Under the pieces are notes generated by a model. That model made no database searches. It was not told the DNA's origin and saw nothing but the letters and a program-made list of their open reading frames with translations. The position numbers and the translations under genes were made by a program. Shown here one piece after another: positions 1 to 8,690 of a stretch of 64,000 nt of DNA. The stretch comes from SSF26 sp037443945 (GTDB lineage Bacteria; Chloroflexota; Anaerolineae; J102): positions 1 to 64,000 of the forward strand of contig JBBINH010000009.1 of the NCBI GenBank assembly GCA_037443945.1. Reading direction: 5' to 3'. How positions within the stretch are numbered: the stretch's first letter is position 1; each line of letters opens with the position of its first letter.

Positions 1-14
1 TGCTCTTCCGATCT
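1..14. other. Illumina adapter remnant at contig end
   Basis: The first 14 bases, TGCTCTTCCGATCT, are identical to the 3' end of the Illumina read-2 adapter and precede genomic-looking sequence. This is a library artefact and suggests that position 1 is a contig end. Positions 15-162 hold no gene that I can support; they are the region downstream of ftsK. Confidence 0.9.
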
Positions 15-162
15 CCGGCCGCACCCCCAAATTGCGCGATCGGACAAAAGGGCAGACAACGCCACGCGCCACAGGACCCGCTGCGCCCGGCGCCGAGATG
101 AGGCGTAGCGCCGGGTCTGCTATCTCACTCTCGCAGCGGGCGCACTCCCCGACCAAGAAGAC

Positions 163-2349
163 CTACTCCTCCTCGCCGCTTCCGTTCTCATCCGTCTGCA
201 AAAGCACGCGGCGACCGCTGCGCTTGTCGATCTCCGGACCGATGATGCCGGCCGCCTCCAACTCCTCCATCAGGCGGGCGGCACGGGGATAGCCGATGCC
301 GAGAAGACGTTGCAGGCCCGAGATCGTGATCGTCTCTCGCGTCCGCAGCTTGGCGATGGCCTGTTTGAGGAGCCCCTCGTCGTCTCCCTCCTCTACGAGG
401 AGGTGGCTCCAAGGAGAGGCGGCCGCATCGGCATCCGACGGCGGAGTCGGATGATTCGTGCGCCACCAGTGGACCAGGCGGGCAATCTCGGCATCGCCCA
501 CAAAGCAACCCTGGATGCGTCGGGGTTTGGCGCTATCGGCGGTCATCAGCAGGCCATCGCCCCGGCCGAGCAGCTTCTCGGCGCCGGGACCGTCGAGGAT
601 AACCCGTGAATCGATCTGGCTGGCCACGGCAAAGGCCAGGCGGGCCGGAAAATTGGCCTTGATGAGGCCGGTGACCACATCCACCGAGGGTCGTTGGGTG
701 GCCACGACGAGATGGATGCCGGTGGCGCGCGCCATCTGCGCCAGCCGGACCAGGCGGGCCTCGATCGTCTCCGGCGCCGTGACCATCAGATCGGCCAACT
801 CATCCACAATCATGACCAGAAACGGCAGGCGCTGAGACGGGGGCACGGCAGCATTGTAAGCCAGAATGTGGCGGGCGCCGTTCGCACGAAAACGCCGGTA
901 CCGTTCGTCCATCTCCAACAAGAGCCAGCTCATGGCGGCCGCAGCGTGCTTGGGCTCGGTGATGACCGGCGCCACCAGGTGGGGAATCCCGTTGTAGACC
1001 GGTAGCTCCACCCGTTTGGGGTCGATCAGGATCAAGCGCAGCGTCTCGGGCGTGTGATGAAAAAGCAGCGCGCACAGAATGGCGTGGAGCGCTACCGATT
1101 TACCCGAACCTGTGGCCCCGGCGATGAGGAGATGAGGGAGGCGATGCAGATCGACCACCACCGCCGCGCCGCCCACATCGCGACCCAGGGGAATAGGCAT
1201 CACGCCCTCATGGCGGGTGAAAGCTTTGTCCTGGAGCAGACGGCGCAAACTGACCAGGGTGGTATCGGGATTGGGGACTTCGATGCCGATATAGGGTCGG
1301 CCGGGGACGGGGGCTTCGATCCGGACCGGGCTAGCGGCCAGCGCCAGGGCCAGATCGTCGGCCAGGGCCGTAATCTGGCTGACACGCACGCGCACGATGC
1401 GGTCATGACGTTGGAGTTCGCCCGGCGTTAGGGCGAAACGGGTCACGCTGGGGCCGATATGGGTTTCGACGACGCGCGCCGGGATACCGAATCCGGCCAG
1501 CGTCTCTTCGATGATAGAAGCTTGAATCGCCGCCTGCTCGTTGCGGTTGCCGATGCGGTCCTCGCTGCTCAGCAGGTCCAGAGGCGGTAGCCGGCGCAGG
1601 CTTCGTCGTGGCGTCGGCGCCGGTGGCGTGGCCTGTGTGCTCCCTTGCGGCGCCGTCGTTTGAGGTGGACGGGACCGACCGCCGGGCTTCCGGGTAGCCG
1701 GTGGCGAGGGCGGCGCCGTTTCCGGCGATGGCGAGGGCGCCGATGGGGCGGGGCGTGGTGGCTGCTGCCGACGTCTCGTTGCCACTTGTTGGCGGATGAA
1801 GGCCGCCAGCGCCGCAGGGTCGAGCAGACGCAAGGGCGAATAGAGTACCATTAGGGCCAGACCCAACATCCCTGTGGCCATCGTCATGATCCACGCCGGC
1901 ACCGGGCCGAAAGCCTGCCGCATCATCTCGGACAGCGCCCAACCCACCAGGCCGCCGCCTCGGCCCGCTTGGGCAACGGCATAGGCATCGTCCCCGTTGT
2001 AGGGCAAATGGGCCAAGCTCATCAGCCCGATCAGCAACAGGACCAGACCCAGCAGCAGTTCGGCATACCAATGGCGTCCCAAAAGCGACGTCAGGGGCCG
2101 TCGCCAGACCAGGAACGCACCGACGAGGGTCAAACTGATAACCAGAGGAAGGGCAGCCACGCCCACCAGAACCTGGAGATGGCGATGACCGCCGGTGCCG
2201 GCCAGCCAGTCACCCAGGGCCAGCAAACCGCTGCACAGAAGGATAAGGCCCAGGGTCTCAAAGGAGCGGGGGGAGGTGGGGGAAGAGGACACGGCGCCAA
2301 AAAGGGATAAGTCAGACGGCCCAGGCCGGTTGGGTCTGGGGTCTTTCAA
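163..2349 (-). CDS. ftsK: FtsK/SpoIIIE-family DNA translocase
   Basis: Membrane-anchored ATP-driven DNA pump that clears chromosome DNA from the division septum. The 728-residue protein has four predicted membrane helices (about residues 33-50, 59-82, 96-114, 152-172), a Pro/Ser/Thr-rich linker (195-255), the FtsK motor with Walker A GATGSGKSV (411-419) and Walker B VMIVDELAD (about 512-520), and a C-terminal winged-helix gamma domain (about 655-718) of the kind that reads KOPS-like sites. The assigned start is TTG and overlaps the upstream stop as TTGA, which suggests translational coupling; no ATG lies near the N-terminus. It is the last gene of a minus-strand run headed by moxR. The four-helix anchor and short linker resemble SpoIIIE more than the long proteobacterial FtsK. 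Confidence 0.95.
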   Translation of the reverse strand: MKDPRPNRPGPSDLSLFGAVSSSPTSPRSFETLGLILLCSGLLALGDWLAGTGGHRHLQVLVGVAALPLVISLTLVGAFLVWRRPLTSLLGRHWYAELLLGLVLLLIGLMSLAHLPYNGDDAYAVAQAGRGGGLVGWALSEMMRQAFGPVPAWIMTMATGMLGLALMVLYSPLRLLDPAALAAFIRQQVATRRRQQPPRPAPSAPSPSPETAPPSPPATRKPGGRSRPPQTTAPQGSTQATPPAPTPRRSLRRLPPLDLLSSEDRIGNRNEQAAIQASIIEETLAGFGIPARVVETHIGPSVTRFALTPGELQRHDRIVRVRVSQITALADDLALALAASPVRIEAPVPGRPYIGIEVPNPDTTLVSLRRLLQDKAFTRHEGVMPIPLGRDVGGAAVVVDLHRLPHLLIAGATGSGKSVALHAILCALLFHHTPETLRLILIDPKRVELPVYNGIPHLVAPVITEPKHAAAAMSWLLLEMDERYRRFRANGARHILAYNAAVPPSQRLPFLVMIVDELADLMVTAPETIEARLVRLAQMARATGIHLVVATQRPSVDVVTGLIKANFPARLAFAVASQIDSRVILDGPGAEKLLGRGDGLLMTADSAKPRRIQGCFVGDAEIARLVHWWRTNHPTPPSDADAAASPWSHLLVEEGDDEGLLKQAIAKLRTRETITISGLQRLLGIGYPRAARLMEELEAAGIIGPEIDKRSGRRVLLQTDENGSGEEE

Positions 2350-4298
2350 CGCGACGGCGTTGTATTGGTCGTTGCGATGCCGTTTTTGCCGTCGGTTTCG
2401 GCCGCGGCAGCGGCCGCCTCCATCTCGGCCAGGGCACGCGCCACCTGGTTGATGGCCACGCGCTGTTTGCGATAGAGGTCCGATTCACTCATGGCCAGGC
2501 GGTTGGCCACTTCGCGCACGCGCTTGCCTTGCATAAACTTGAGATCGAGGATGTTGTAGAGCAACCACTCGGAAGTGGTCATCTGGCGTTCGCCGGGCGG
2601 TCGTTGTCGTTCGATAGCCGCCTGCAGCACGGCGCGCAAGGCGCGGGTAGGTGAGTTGTCGTATTCGGCCAACCGCTGTCGCACCACCCGCAGCCCCAGC
2701 AGAGGGCTCTCGCTCAGTTTGGGACCACCCCAGAAGTGGCTGAGCGCATCGCGCACCCAATCGGTGAACTCGGGCGCAGTCGGCAGGGTCGTGGTCTCCG
2801 TTGCCGTCGGCGTGATCACGTAGGGAATGGTACCGCGCAAGGCCTGCATCACCTCGATTTCGGGCAGGATCGGTCGCAGCGCTTCGAACACATCGAGCTG
2901 AAGGCGTCGGTCCTCCACGGCGATCTCGGCGCGACGTAGGAGGTACTGAATGGTCGGATCGGCATCGAGGACGTCCGGCGATATCCCCTCTTCCGGCATG
3001 CGCAGGCCGACAATGCCCATGACTTCGTCCGTGTGGCGATTGATAAGCGGGCCGAGCAGATAAGAATCCACACGGACGAAACGGCTCTTGGGTTCGGTCG
3101 CTGTCAACAAAACCTGCACTTCGGGCAGCGAGAGAACGCGGCGGGCCTCCTGTTCGTTCCCCAGCACCGCTTCCAACCTGGCGCCGGTCTCGCCGGGTAA
3201 GGCGACAAAGCCGTCGGCCACCTGGAGGGCATTGGCAAGGGCGATGAGGACATTTTCCAGGAATTGGCTCAAGTCGCTGCTGGTCATCAGCCGCGTTTCC
3301 AGCGTGCGCAGCCAGAGGATTTCTTCGCTTTCGTGACGGTAGATCAGCCGGTCGATCCAGGGTTGTAACACCTGAGCGGCCAGAGGCGCCAGGACGATGA
3401 CGGCGACGACGAAAAGGGCCAGGGCCGTATAGGGTGGCAGGCCGAGAATGGCCTCGACTTTGGGCACGGTCAGGATCAAACTGACCACGATCACGGCCAC
3501 AAAAGGCCCTCGCAGCAAGAAATACACCAACTGACGTTTGACCACCCGGTCGGGTGAGAGCACGCCGTAGTAGGCCACGCTATAGGCCATAACGACGAGC
3601 ATAAGGCCCACGGCGATGTTGGCGACGCCGGCCAGCAGGAGCACCAGCGCCGGGTCGGCCTGGCCGGCGCTGGGCGCCAGGATCAGATAGGGGAACACAC
3701 CCAGGGCCGGCGCGGCAAAGCTCCAGAGCAAATAGCTCAAACGCCGTTTGGAGGCCTGGGAACGCACATGCTGGCGGGCGCGCAGCAGCGTCCAGCCGCC
3801 CCACAGGGTGGCAACGATGAAGTAGAAGGTGAAAAGAGGAAAGAGCGGTCCCGGCCGCAGATAGGTCACCGGGAAAGCCCCGATCGGCGGTTCCACCAGC
3901 ACATCGGTCGCCAACGCCAGCAAGGCAAAAGCCGCGCTAAGGGCATAGGCCACCCGTCCCAGCCAGATCCAGCGCCTGCGTTCGCTTTGCAGCCAGGTGG
4001 CCAGCAAAACACTGCGCGTGAAATGGAAGTAAGCCGCCGGGACCAGCGCAATGCCCAGCCATTGGAACCGCAGCCACCGCTCCTGCCACTCCACGCGTGG
4101 GAGCACCACATCGCCGCTATAGACGATGATGACCCCCAACAGCAGCGCCGCAAACGAACGTCCGACGCGACTGTGCAAGTTGAAGGTGAGGATATAGGCA
4201 AAGAGCGAAAAGGCAAGGATGAGGATGGCCGAGGCCAGGACCAGATTGATCAACTCGACCAGGCTCAGCCAATCGGGCAGGGGAATAGCGGGCATCAT
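2346..4298 (-). CDS. Multi-pass membrane sensor with C-terminal helix-turn-helix
   Basis: Protein of 650 residues not assigned to a named family. The N-terminal half (about 1-320) has about nine hydrophobic segments and resembles the 7TM region at the front of some histidine kinases. The middle (about 330-480) looks like a degenerate GAF-type sensory domain. No histidine-kinase H-box or ATP-binding boxes are visible. The C-terminal part (about 560-630) contains a helix-turn-helix-like stretch around REVANRLAMSESDLYRKQ, so the protein may be a membrane-tethered one-component transcription regulator. It starts with two adjacent ATG codons 23 bases after the GNAT gene and overlaps ftsK by 4 bases, so it is probably co-transcribed with the moxR/DUF58 genes. 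Ligand and targets are unknown. Confidence 0.6.
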   Translation of the reverse strand: MMPAIPLPDWLSLVELINLVLASAILILAFSLFAYILTFNLHSRVGRSFAALLLGVIIVYSGDVVLPRVEWQERWLRFQWLGIALVPAAYFHFTRSVLLATWLQSERRRWIWLGRVAYALSAAFALLALATDVLVEPPIGAFPVTYLRPGPLFPLFTFYFIVATLWGGWTLLRARQHVRSQASKRRLSYLLWSFAAPALGVFPYLILAPSAGQADPALVLLLAGVANIAVGLMLVVMAYSVAYYGVLSPDRVVKRQLVYFLLRGPFVAVIVVSLILTVPKVEAILGLPPYTALALFVVAVIVLAPLAAQVLQPWIDRLIYRHESEEILWLRTLETRLMTSSDLSQFLENVLIALANALQVADGFVALPGETGARLEAVLGNEQEARRVLSLPEVQVLLTATEPKSRFVRVDSYLLGPLINRHTDEVMGIVGLRMPEEGISPDVLDADPTIQYLLRRAEIAVEDRRLQLDVFEALRPILPEIEVMQALRGTIPYVITPTATETTTLPTAPEFTDWVRDALSHFWGGPKLSESPLLGLRVVRQRLAEYDNSPTRALRAVLQAAIERQRPPGERQMTTSEWLLYNILDLKFMQGKRVREVANRLAMSESDLYRKQRVAINQVARALAEMEAAAAAAETDGKNGIATTNTTPSR

Positions 4299-4321
4299 CG
4301 GACCGGGGACTCGATAAACGG

Positions 4322-4861
4322 CTAATGACTCATGACGATCTTACGCGCCAGATAGAAAATGATTTCGCGATCGCCGTAAAAATACTCCTCAAAACCGCTA
4401 AAAGCAAAGCCGTGGGCGGTATAAAAAGACAGAGCGGGATGGTTCTTGTGATGGATAGCCACGCTAAGGCTGTGCAGGTTGTGCTCTTGTGCCCATCGCC
4501 ACACCCGCTGTAACAGGGCGGTACCGATCCCCTGCCGGCGATGTTCAGGAGCTACAACATGGTGCTCAATGCGACCGATACGCGTGGCCGGGTCAGGTGC
4601 CATATGGATAAAACCGGCAACCCCGTTGTGGAGGCGGGCGATGTACATGCAATCCCCGCGCTGCCAACAGGCAAGCAGATCGTCGCTGAAGCCCGGACCC
4701 GGCAGGGTCAGCGGTCGCGGCAGCGGGACCAGTTGAAAATGGGCATGGATGGCGTTCGTCTCGATACTCAGTTGCATCTGCCAGACCCGCTGGGTCGTGT
4801 AGGACGTATCGAGACGCACACACTCGTTCAGATCGTGAAGGGTAGGACGGCGGATGTACAC
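4322..4861 (-). CDS. GNAT-family N-acetyltransferase
   Basis: Acetyl-CoA-dependent acetyltransferase of the GNAT fold; the substrate cannot be told. The C-terminal half carries the family's acetyl-CoA loop, HHVVAPEHRRQGIGTALL, followed by the usual ALSFYTAHGF strand-helix segment. I chose a GTG start at 4861, which gives the usual N-terminus VYIRRPTLHDL and lies 16 bases after the DUF58 stop. A TTG at 4894 would add 11 residues and overlap the DUF58 gene by 17 bases. It lies inside the moxR-DUF58-ftsK run. Confidence 0.8.
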   Translation of the reverse strand: MYIRRPTLHDLNECVRLDTSYTTQRVWQMQLSIETNAIHAHFQLVPLPRPLTLPGPGFSDDLLACWQRGDCMYIARLHNGVAGFIHMAPDPATRIGRIEHHVVAPEHRRQGIGTALLQRVWRWAQEHNLHSLSVAIHHKNHPALSFYTAHGFAFSGFEEYFYGDREIIFYLARKIVMSH

Positions 4862-4877
4862 GCAGGTATTTCGATGC

Positions 4878-6155
4878 TCAGGTAGGGCGGGCAAAGGTGG
4901 CCAGGGCGCTGTCGATGCTTTGCCCGCGCCTCAGGACATAGGTGGGGATGGTGTTCGCCCACAACTCGGCCAGGATACGCTGATGCCGGGTCGGGGCGCC
5001 GAAGCTGTCGGCGGCCACAACGATGGCCGTGCTGTGCACCCCGCGTCGGCGCAGCTCGCGCAGGACCAGCACCCACTCGCGATCGACGGATGGAGAAATA
5101 GCAACCAGAACGCTGGTGCGGCCGAGGAAATGCCCTTCGGTCATAAGCACCCGATCCAAGGACGGCACACCCTCGACCGGTTCGAGGACGGCCAGCATCT
5201 CCAGGATTTTGTTGAGCTGGCGTTCCCCGCGGTCGGGCTGGATGATCTCGCGATGGCCGGTATAGGCGATCAGCCCGAGGGCGCGGCGCTGTTCCAGAAA
5301 ATGGCTGGCCAGCGAAGCCGCTGCTGCCACGGCGTACTCGATGGTCGCCGGAATGAGTTCAAACGAAAGCGGCAACTCGCTTGCCAGCGTTGCCGTCCGC
5401 TCGAACAAAGCCGGGGGCTGCCAGGGCAGGGCGGCGTGCCAGCGGGCATCCAGATCGAGGACCAACCAGATGTCGCTGGCCGGGTCCAGCTCGAATTCCT
5501 TGACCATGAGCCGGCCTGTGCGCGCGGTCGAACGCCAGTGGATGCGACTGAAGCTATCGCCAGGCACGTACTCGCGCACGGTAGCGACATTCGGCGTGGC
5601 ATAATGGGTGCGGTAGCGCGGAGCTTCGCCGCCGACGGTCTGGGCCTCGGATAGCGAGAAGCCATGAACCGGATACACAGGTGGATACACCACAAAGGAC
5701 GTCGTATAAGGAAGGCTACGCTTGACCTCGAAGATACCCAAGGGATCGCCGCTGCGCAAGGTGAGAGGCCCCAGCCGATAACGTCCGCGGCGATAGCAAA
5801 GGGTGCGGATATACCAGGTACGGCGTTGATGCCCACCCAGCGAGCTCACCACGCGGGAAGGGTGATGGCCGGGCAGGGTGGAGTGATCGCGGATCTCCAG
5901 CCACAGTTTGGGCAGTCGACTGCGATTGAGCACCTCGAACTGCTCTTCGGCCCATTTGCCTACCTGGCTGCGGCGGCCGCGCACCCGTCGAACCAGACCC
6001 ACCCTTTGCACGTTGAGCCAGGCCCAAACCCACGAGCCGGCCAGGATGGCGGTGATCAAATAGAAGGTGTTATAAAGCAAGTCACGCCCTGTATTGAGGG
6101 CAGCCAGCAGACTCAGCAACCAGATGCCCAGGGCCAACCAGGTATTGCGACGCAT
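4878..6155 (-). CDS. DUF58 domain protein (MoxR partner)
   Basis: Protein of 425 residues with two N-terminal membrane helices (about 5-45), a beta-rich region, and a C-terminal DUF58 domain related to von Willebrand A. The characteristic YVPGDSFSRIHWRSTARTG segment is present, followed by the LVVLDLDA-like strand (here WLVLDLDA). DUF58 proteins are regularly encoded next to MoxR AAA+ ATPases and are thought to act in assembly or activation of surface or metalloenzyme complexes. Here it begins 34 bases after moxR on the same strand, which fits that pairing. Its direct target is not evident from the neighbours. Confidence 0.88.
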   Translation of the reverse strand: MRRNTWLALGIWLLSLLAALNTGRDLLYNTFYLITAILAGSWVWAWLNVQRVGLVRRVRGRRSQVGKWAEEQFEVLNRSRLPKLWLEIRDHSTLPGHHPSRVVSSLGGHQRRTWYIRTLCYRRGRYRLGPLTLRSGDPLGIFEVKRSLPYTTSFVVYPPVYPVHGFSLSEAQTVGGEAPRYRTHYATPNVATVREYVPGDSFSRIHWRSTARTGRLMVKEFELDPASDIWLVLDLDARWHAALPWQPPALFERTATLASELPLSFELIPATIEYAVAAAASLASHFLEQRRALGLIAYTGHREIIQPDRGERQLNKILEMLAVLEPVEGVPSLDRVLMTEGHFLGRTSVLVAISPSVDREWVLVLRELRRRGVHSTAIVVAADSFGAPTRHQRILAELWANTIPTYVLRRGQSIDSALATFARPT

Positions 6156-6189
6156 AGCACCACACCCCCGCGTGGACGGTGATCCGGAC

Positions 6190-7152
6190 TCAGCGGACGG
6201 CGCTGCGCATGCCGGGCACGGCCACCGTCCCCAGGGTCTCCTGGATGATGGCTTCGGGATGGATGTTCTTAATGCGCGCCGCCGGGCTGATGATCAGTCG
6301 ATGCGCCAGCGTCGGGACGGCCAGGGCTTTGACATCATCGGGAATCACATAATCACGCCCTTGTACGGCCGCATAGGCACGAGCGGTTTTGAACAGGGCC
6401 AGAGAACCGCGCGGGCTGGCACCCAGATACACATCCGGATGCTGCCGGGTGGCGGTGATCAGGGAGACGATGTACTGTTTGATCTGCTCGTCCGTGTATA
6501 CCTTCTTCACCGCCTCCTGGGCCGCAACCAGTTCCGCAACCGTGACCACCTGGCCGATATCTTGAATGGGGTGATGGTCGGTCTGGGAATCGAGCATGGC
6601 GATTTCGTACTGACGTTCGGGATAGCCGAGATGGATGCGCATCAGAAAACGGTCCACCTGGGCTTCGGGCAGCGGAAAGGTCCCCTCGTATTCGATGGGA
6701 TTTTGGGTGGCCAGCACCAAAAACGGCCGGGGCATGGGATAGGTGGCGCCGTCTATCGTCACCTGGCGCTCCTCCATGGCCTCTAACAAGGCGGACTGGG
6801 TTTTGGGTGTTGCCCGGTTGATCTCATCGGCCAGGGTGATCTGGGCAAAGATGGGACCGGGCCGGAACTCGAATGTCTGGGTCTTTTGATTGTACACCGA
6901 GACGCCGGTAACATCGCTGGGCAGCATGTCGGGCGTGAACTGAATGCGACTAAAGGTACAGCCGATGGAACGGGCAATGGCGCGGGCCAGCATGGTCTTA
7001 CCCAAGCCCGGCACGTCTTCGATGAGCAGATGACCTTCGCACAGCAGCGCCAGCAAAGTCATGCGAATGGCCGTGCGCTTGCCCATGATCACCCGTTCGA
7101 CATTGGCGGTGATGCGCTCGACCAGATCTTGAACGATGGCAAGGTCAGACAT
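6190..7152 (-). CDS. MoxR-family AAA+ ATPase
   Basis: Chaperone-like AAA+ ATPase of 320 residues. It has Walker A in EDVPGLGKTM (about 45-54), Walker B/sensor region LADEINRATPKTQSALLEAMEE, and the MoxR-typical NPIEYEGTFPLPEAQVDRFLM segment. The start is ATG 7152, preceded by a GGAG box; an in-frame upstream extension to 7281 would run into the divergent promoter region and adds an unrelated, basic N-terminus. It is the first gene of the minus-strand run moxR, DUF58, GNAT, membrane-HTH protein, ftsK. A TACAAT box on this strand at 7206-7211 is a possible -10 element. Confidence 0.93.
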   Translation of the reverse strand: MSDLAIVQDLVERITANVERVIMGKRTAIRMTLLALLCEGHLLIEDVPGLGKTMLARAIARSIGCTFSRIQFTPDMLPSDVTGVSVYNQKTQTFEFRPGPIFAQITLADEINRATPKTQSALLEAMEERQVTIDGATYPMPRPFLVLATQNPIEYEGTFPLPEAQVDRFLMRIHLGYPERQYEIAMLDSQTDHHPIQDIGQVVTVAELVAAQEAVKKVYTDEQIKQYIVSLITATRQHPDVYLGASPRGSLALFKTARAYAAVQGRDYVIPDDVKALAVPTLAHRLIISPAARIKNIHPEAIIQETLGTVAVPGMRSAVR

Positions 7153-7264
7153 GAAAACTCCAAAGGCAAGAGGGTACCCGGACTGCTTGTGGGCTCGCGA
7201 TGGCGATTGTACCACAGACCTGCGGCGGCGAAGGATGGCTTCATGCCATTCTGGAGCGGCCATC

Positions 7265-7294
7265 TTGGCAAGAAAAGGCACTTTGCGCTACCAT
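7265..7294 (+). promoter_or_regulatory. Candidate sigma-70 promoter of the MFS gene
   Basis: TTGGCA (7265-7270), an 18-base spacer, then TACCAT (7289-7294), 46 bases before the MFS start codon in the 187-base divergent spacer between moxR and the transporter. The -35 matches 5 of 6 consensus positions, the -10 only 4 of 6, so this is a weak call. Confidence 0.25.
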
Positions 7295-7339
7295 CGGAGC
7301 ATTTGTTATCCGTTTTGTCGTCCTTTGCGGAGGCTAGCG

Positions 7340-8644
7340 ATGTCACGTTTTCTGCGCTATCGTTGGGCCGTTGTGGTTATCTTCTTTTTCTTCATGTTGT
7401 TACACCAGTCGGATCGCCTGCTGATCGGACCGCTCACAACGCCCATCATGGAGACCTTCGGCATCGACGAGGTGCGCATGGGCGCCGTCTCGACCGGGGC
7501 TCTGCTGGTGGGCGCCATCATGTATCCGTTGTGGGGCTTTCTTTACGACCGCTATACCCGCGCCAAGCTCCTGGCCCTGGCCTCGTTCATCTGGGGTTCG
7601 ACGACCTGGCTCAATGCCCTGGCGCCGAATTACCGCACGTTCCTGGTCACCCGGGCCAGCACCGGCATCGACGATTCCAGCTATCCCGGCCTTTACAGCC
7701 TCATCTCCGATTACTTCGGACCGGAGATGCGAGGTAAGGTCTACGGTCTGCTCCAGCTCTCGCAGCCGCTGGGATACATGACCGGGCTAATCGTAGCCAC
7801 TATGCTGGCAGGCACCCTGGGCTGGCGCAGTGTGTTTTACATCACCGGTTCCCTGGGGATTGGGTTGGCCGTGCTCATCTTTTTCGTGGTGCGCGAACCC
7901 CCGCGCGGCCAGAGCGAGCCGGAAATGGCCGGCCTGGAGGAGGTAGGGATCTACCGTTTCGAGTGGCAACTGGCCAAAGGCCTGCTCCGCAAGCGCAGCC
8001 TGTGGTTCCTGTTTGCCCAGGGCTTTGTCGGCGTCTTTCCCTGGAATGTCATCACCTTCTGGTTCTTCCGATATCTGGAGACCGAGCGCGGCTACAGCCA
8101 GGGCGCCATCCTGACCACGATGGCACCGGCCATCCTGGTGCTGGCCTCCGGCTATTTCATCGGCGGATTCCTGGGCGATATGCTCTTCAAGCGCATGATT
8201 CGCGGGCGCATCCTCGTGGCCCTGATGGGTGTCCTGACCGGGGCCATCCTCCTCAATGCGACCATGCGTGTGCCCATCGCGGCCCAGGAGCGGTTCATGG
8301 GCATGTTGCTGCTGACGGCGCTGGTTATTCCCTTTGCGGCTCCGAACGTCGTCTCCACCGTGTACGACATCACCCTGCCGGAGGTACGCAGCACGGCCCT
8401 GGCTGTGCAGTACTTTATCGAGAGCATCGGGGCCGCCTCGGCGCCGCTCCTGGCCGGCTTCATCGCCCGGGGGTCTTCTCTGGGCAATGCCATCATCCTC
8501 ATCTGCACCACGGCCTGGTTACTGGGGGCGTGCTTTTTGGTGTTGACGGCCTATCTCGTCCCCCGCGACATCCGCACCCTGCGTCAGCAAATGGCCGCCC
8601 GTGCCGAGGAGGAACGCCGTCTGCGCGAGGCGATGGCGGTATAA
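7340..8644 (+). CDS. Major facilitator superfamily transporter
   Basis: Twelve-helix secondary transporter of 434 residues with the MFS loop signature GFLYDRYTRAKLL between helices 2 and 3. A central cytoplasmic loop is centred near residue 190. ATG 7340 is preceded by GCGGAGGC, a good ribosome site, whereas the 68-residue upstream extension lacks one and enters the moxR 5' region. The substrate is unknown; the sequence is closest in feel to the organic-acid and sugar-phosphate groups, but I would not name one. It converges on enolase with a 46-base gap. Confidence 0.88.
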   Translation: MSRFLRYRWAVVVIFFFFMLLHQSDRLLIGPLTTPIMETFGIDEVRMGAVSTGALLVGAIMYPLWGFLYDRYTRAKLLALASFIWGSTTWLNALAPNYRTFLVTRASTGIDDSSYPGLYSLISDYFGPEMRGKVYGLLQLSQPLGYMTGLIVATMLAGTLGWRSVFYITGSLGIGLAVLIFFVVREPPRGQSEPEMAGLEEVGIYRFEWQLAKGLLRKRSLWFLFAQGFVGVFPWNVITFWFFRYLETERGYSQGAILTTMAPAILVLASGYFIGGFLGDMLFKRMIRGRILVALMGVLTGAILLNATMRVPIAAQERFMGMLLLTALVIPFAAPNVVSTVYDITLPEVRSTALAVQYFIESIGAASAPLLAGFIARGSSLGNAIILICTTAWLLGACFLVLTAYLVPRDIRTLRQQMAARAEEERRLREAMAV

Positions 8645-8690
8645 CGGGGTCGGAGGTTGTCGGCATGGGCGCGCCGGCAACCCCCGACGC

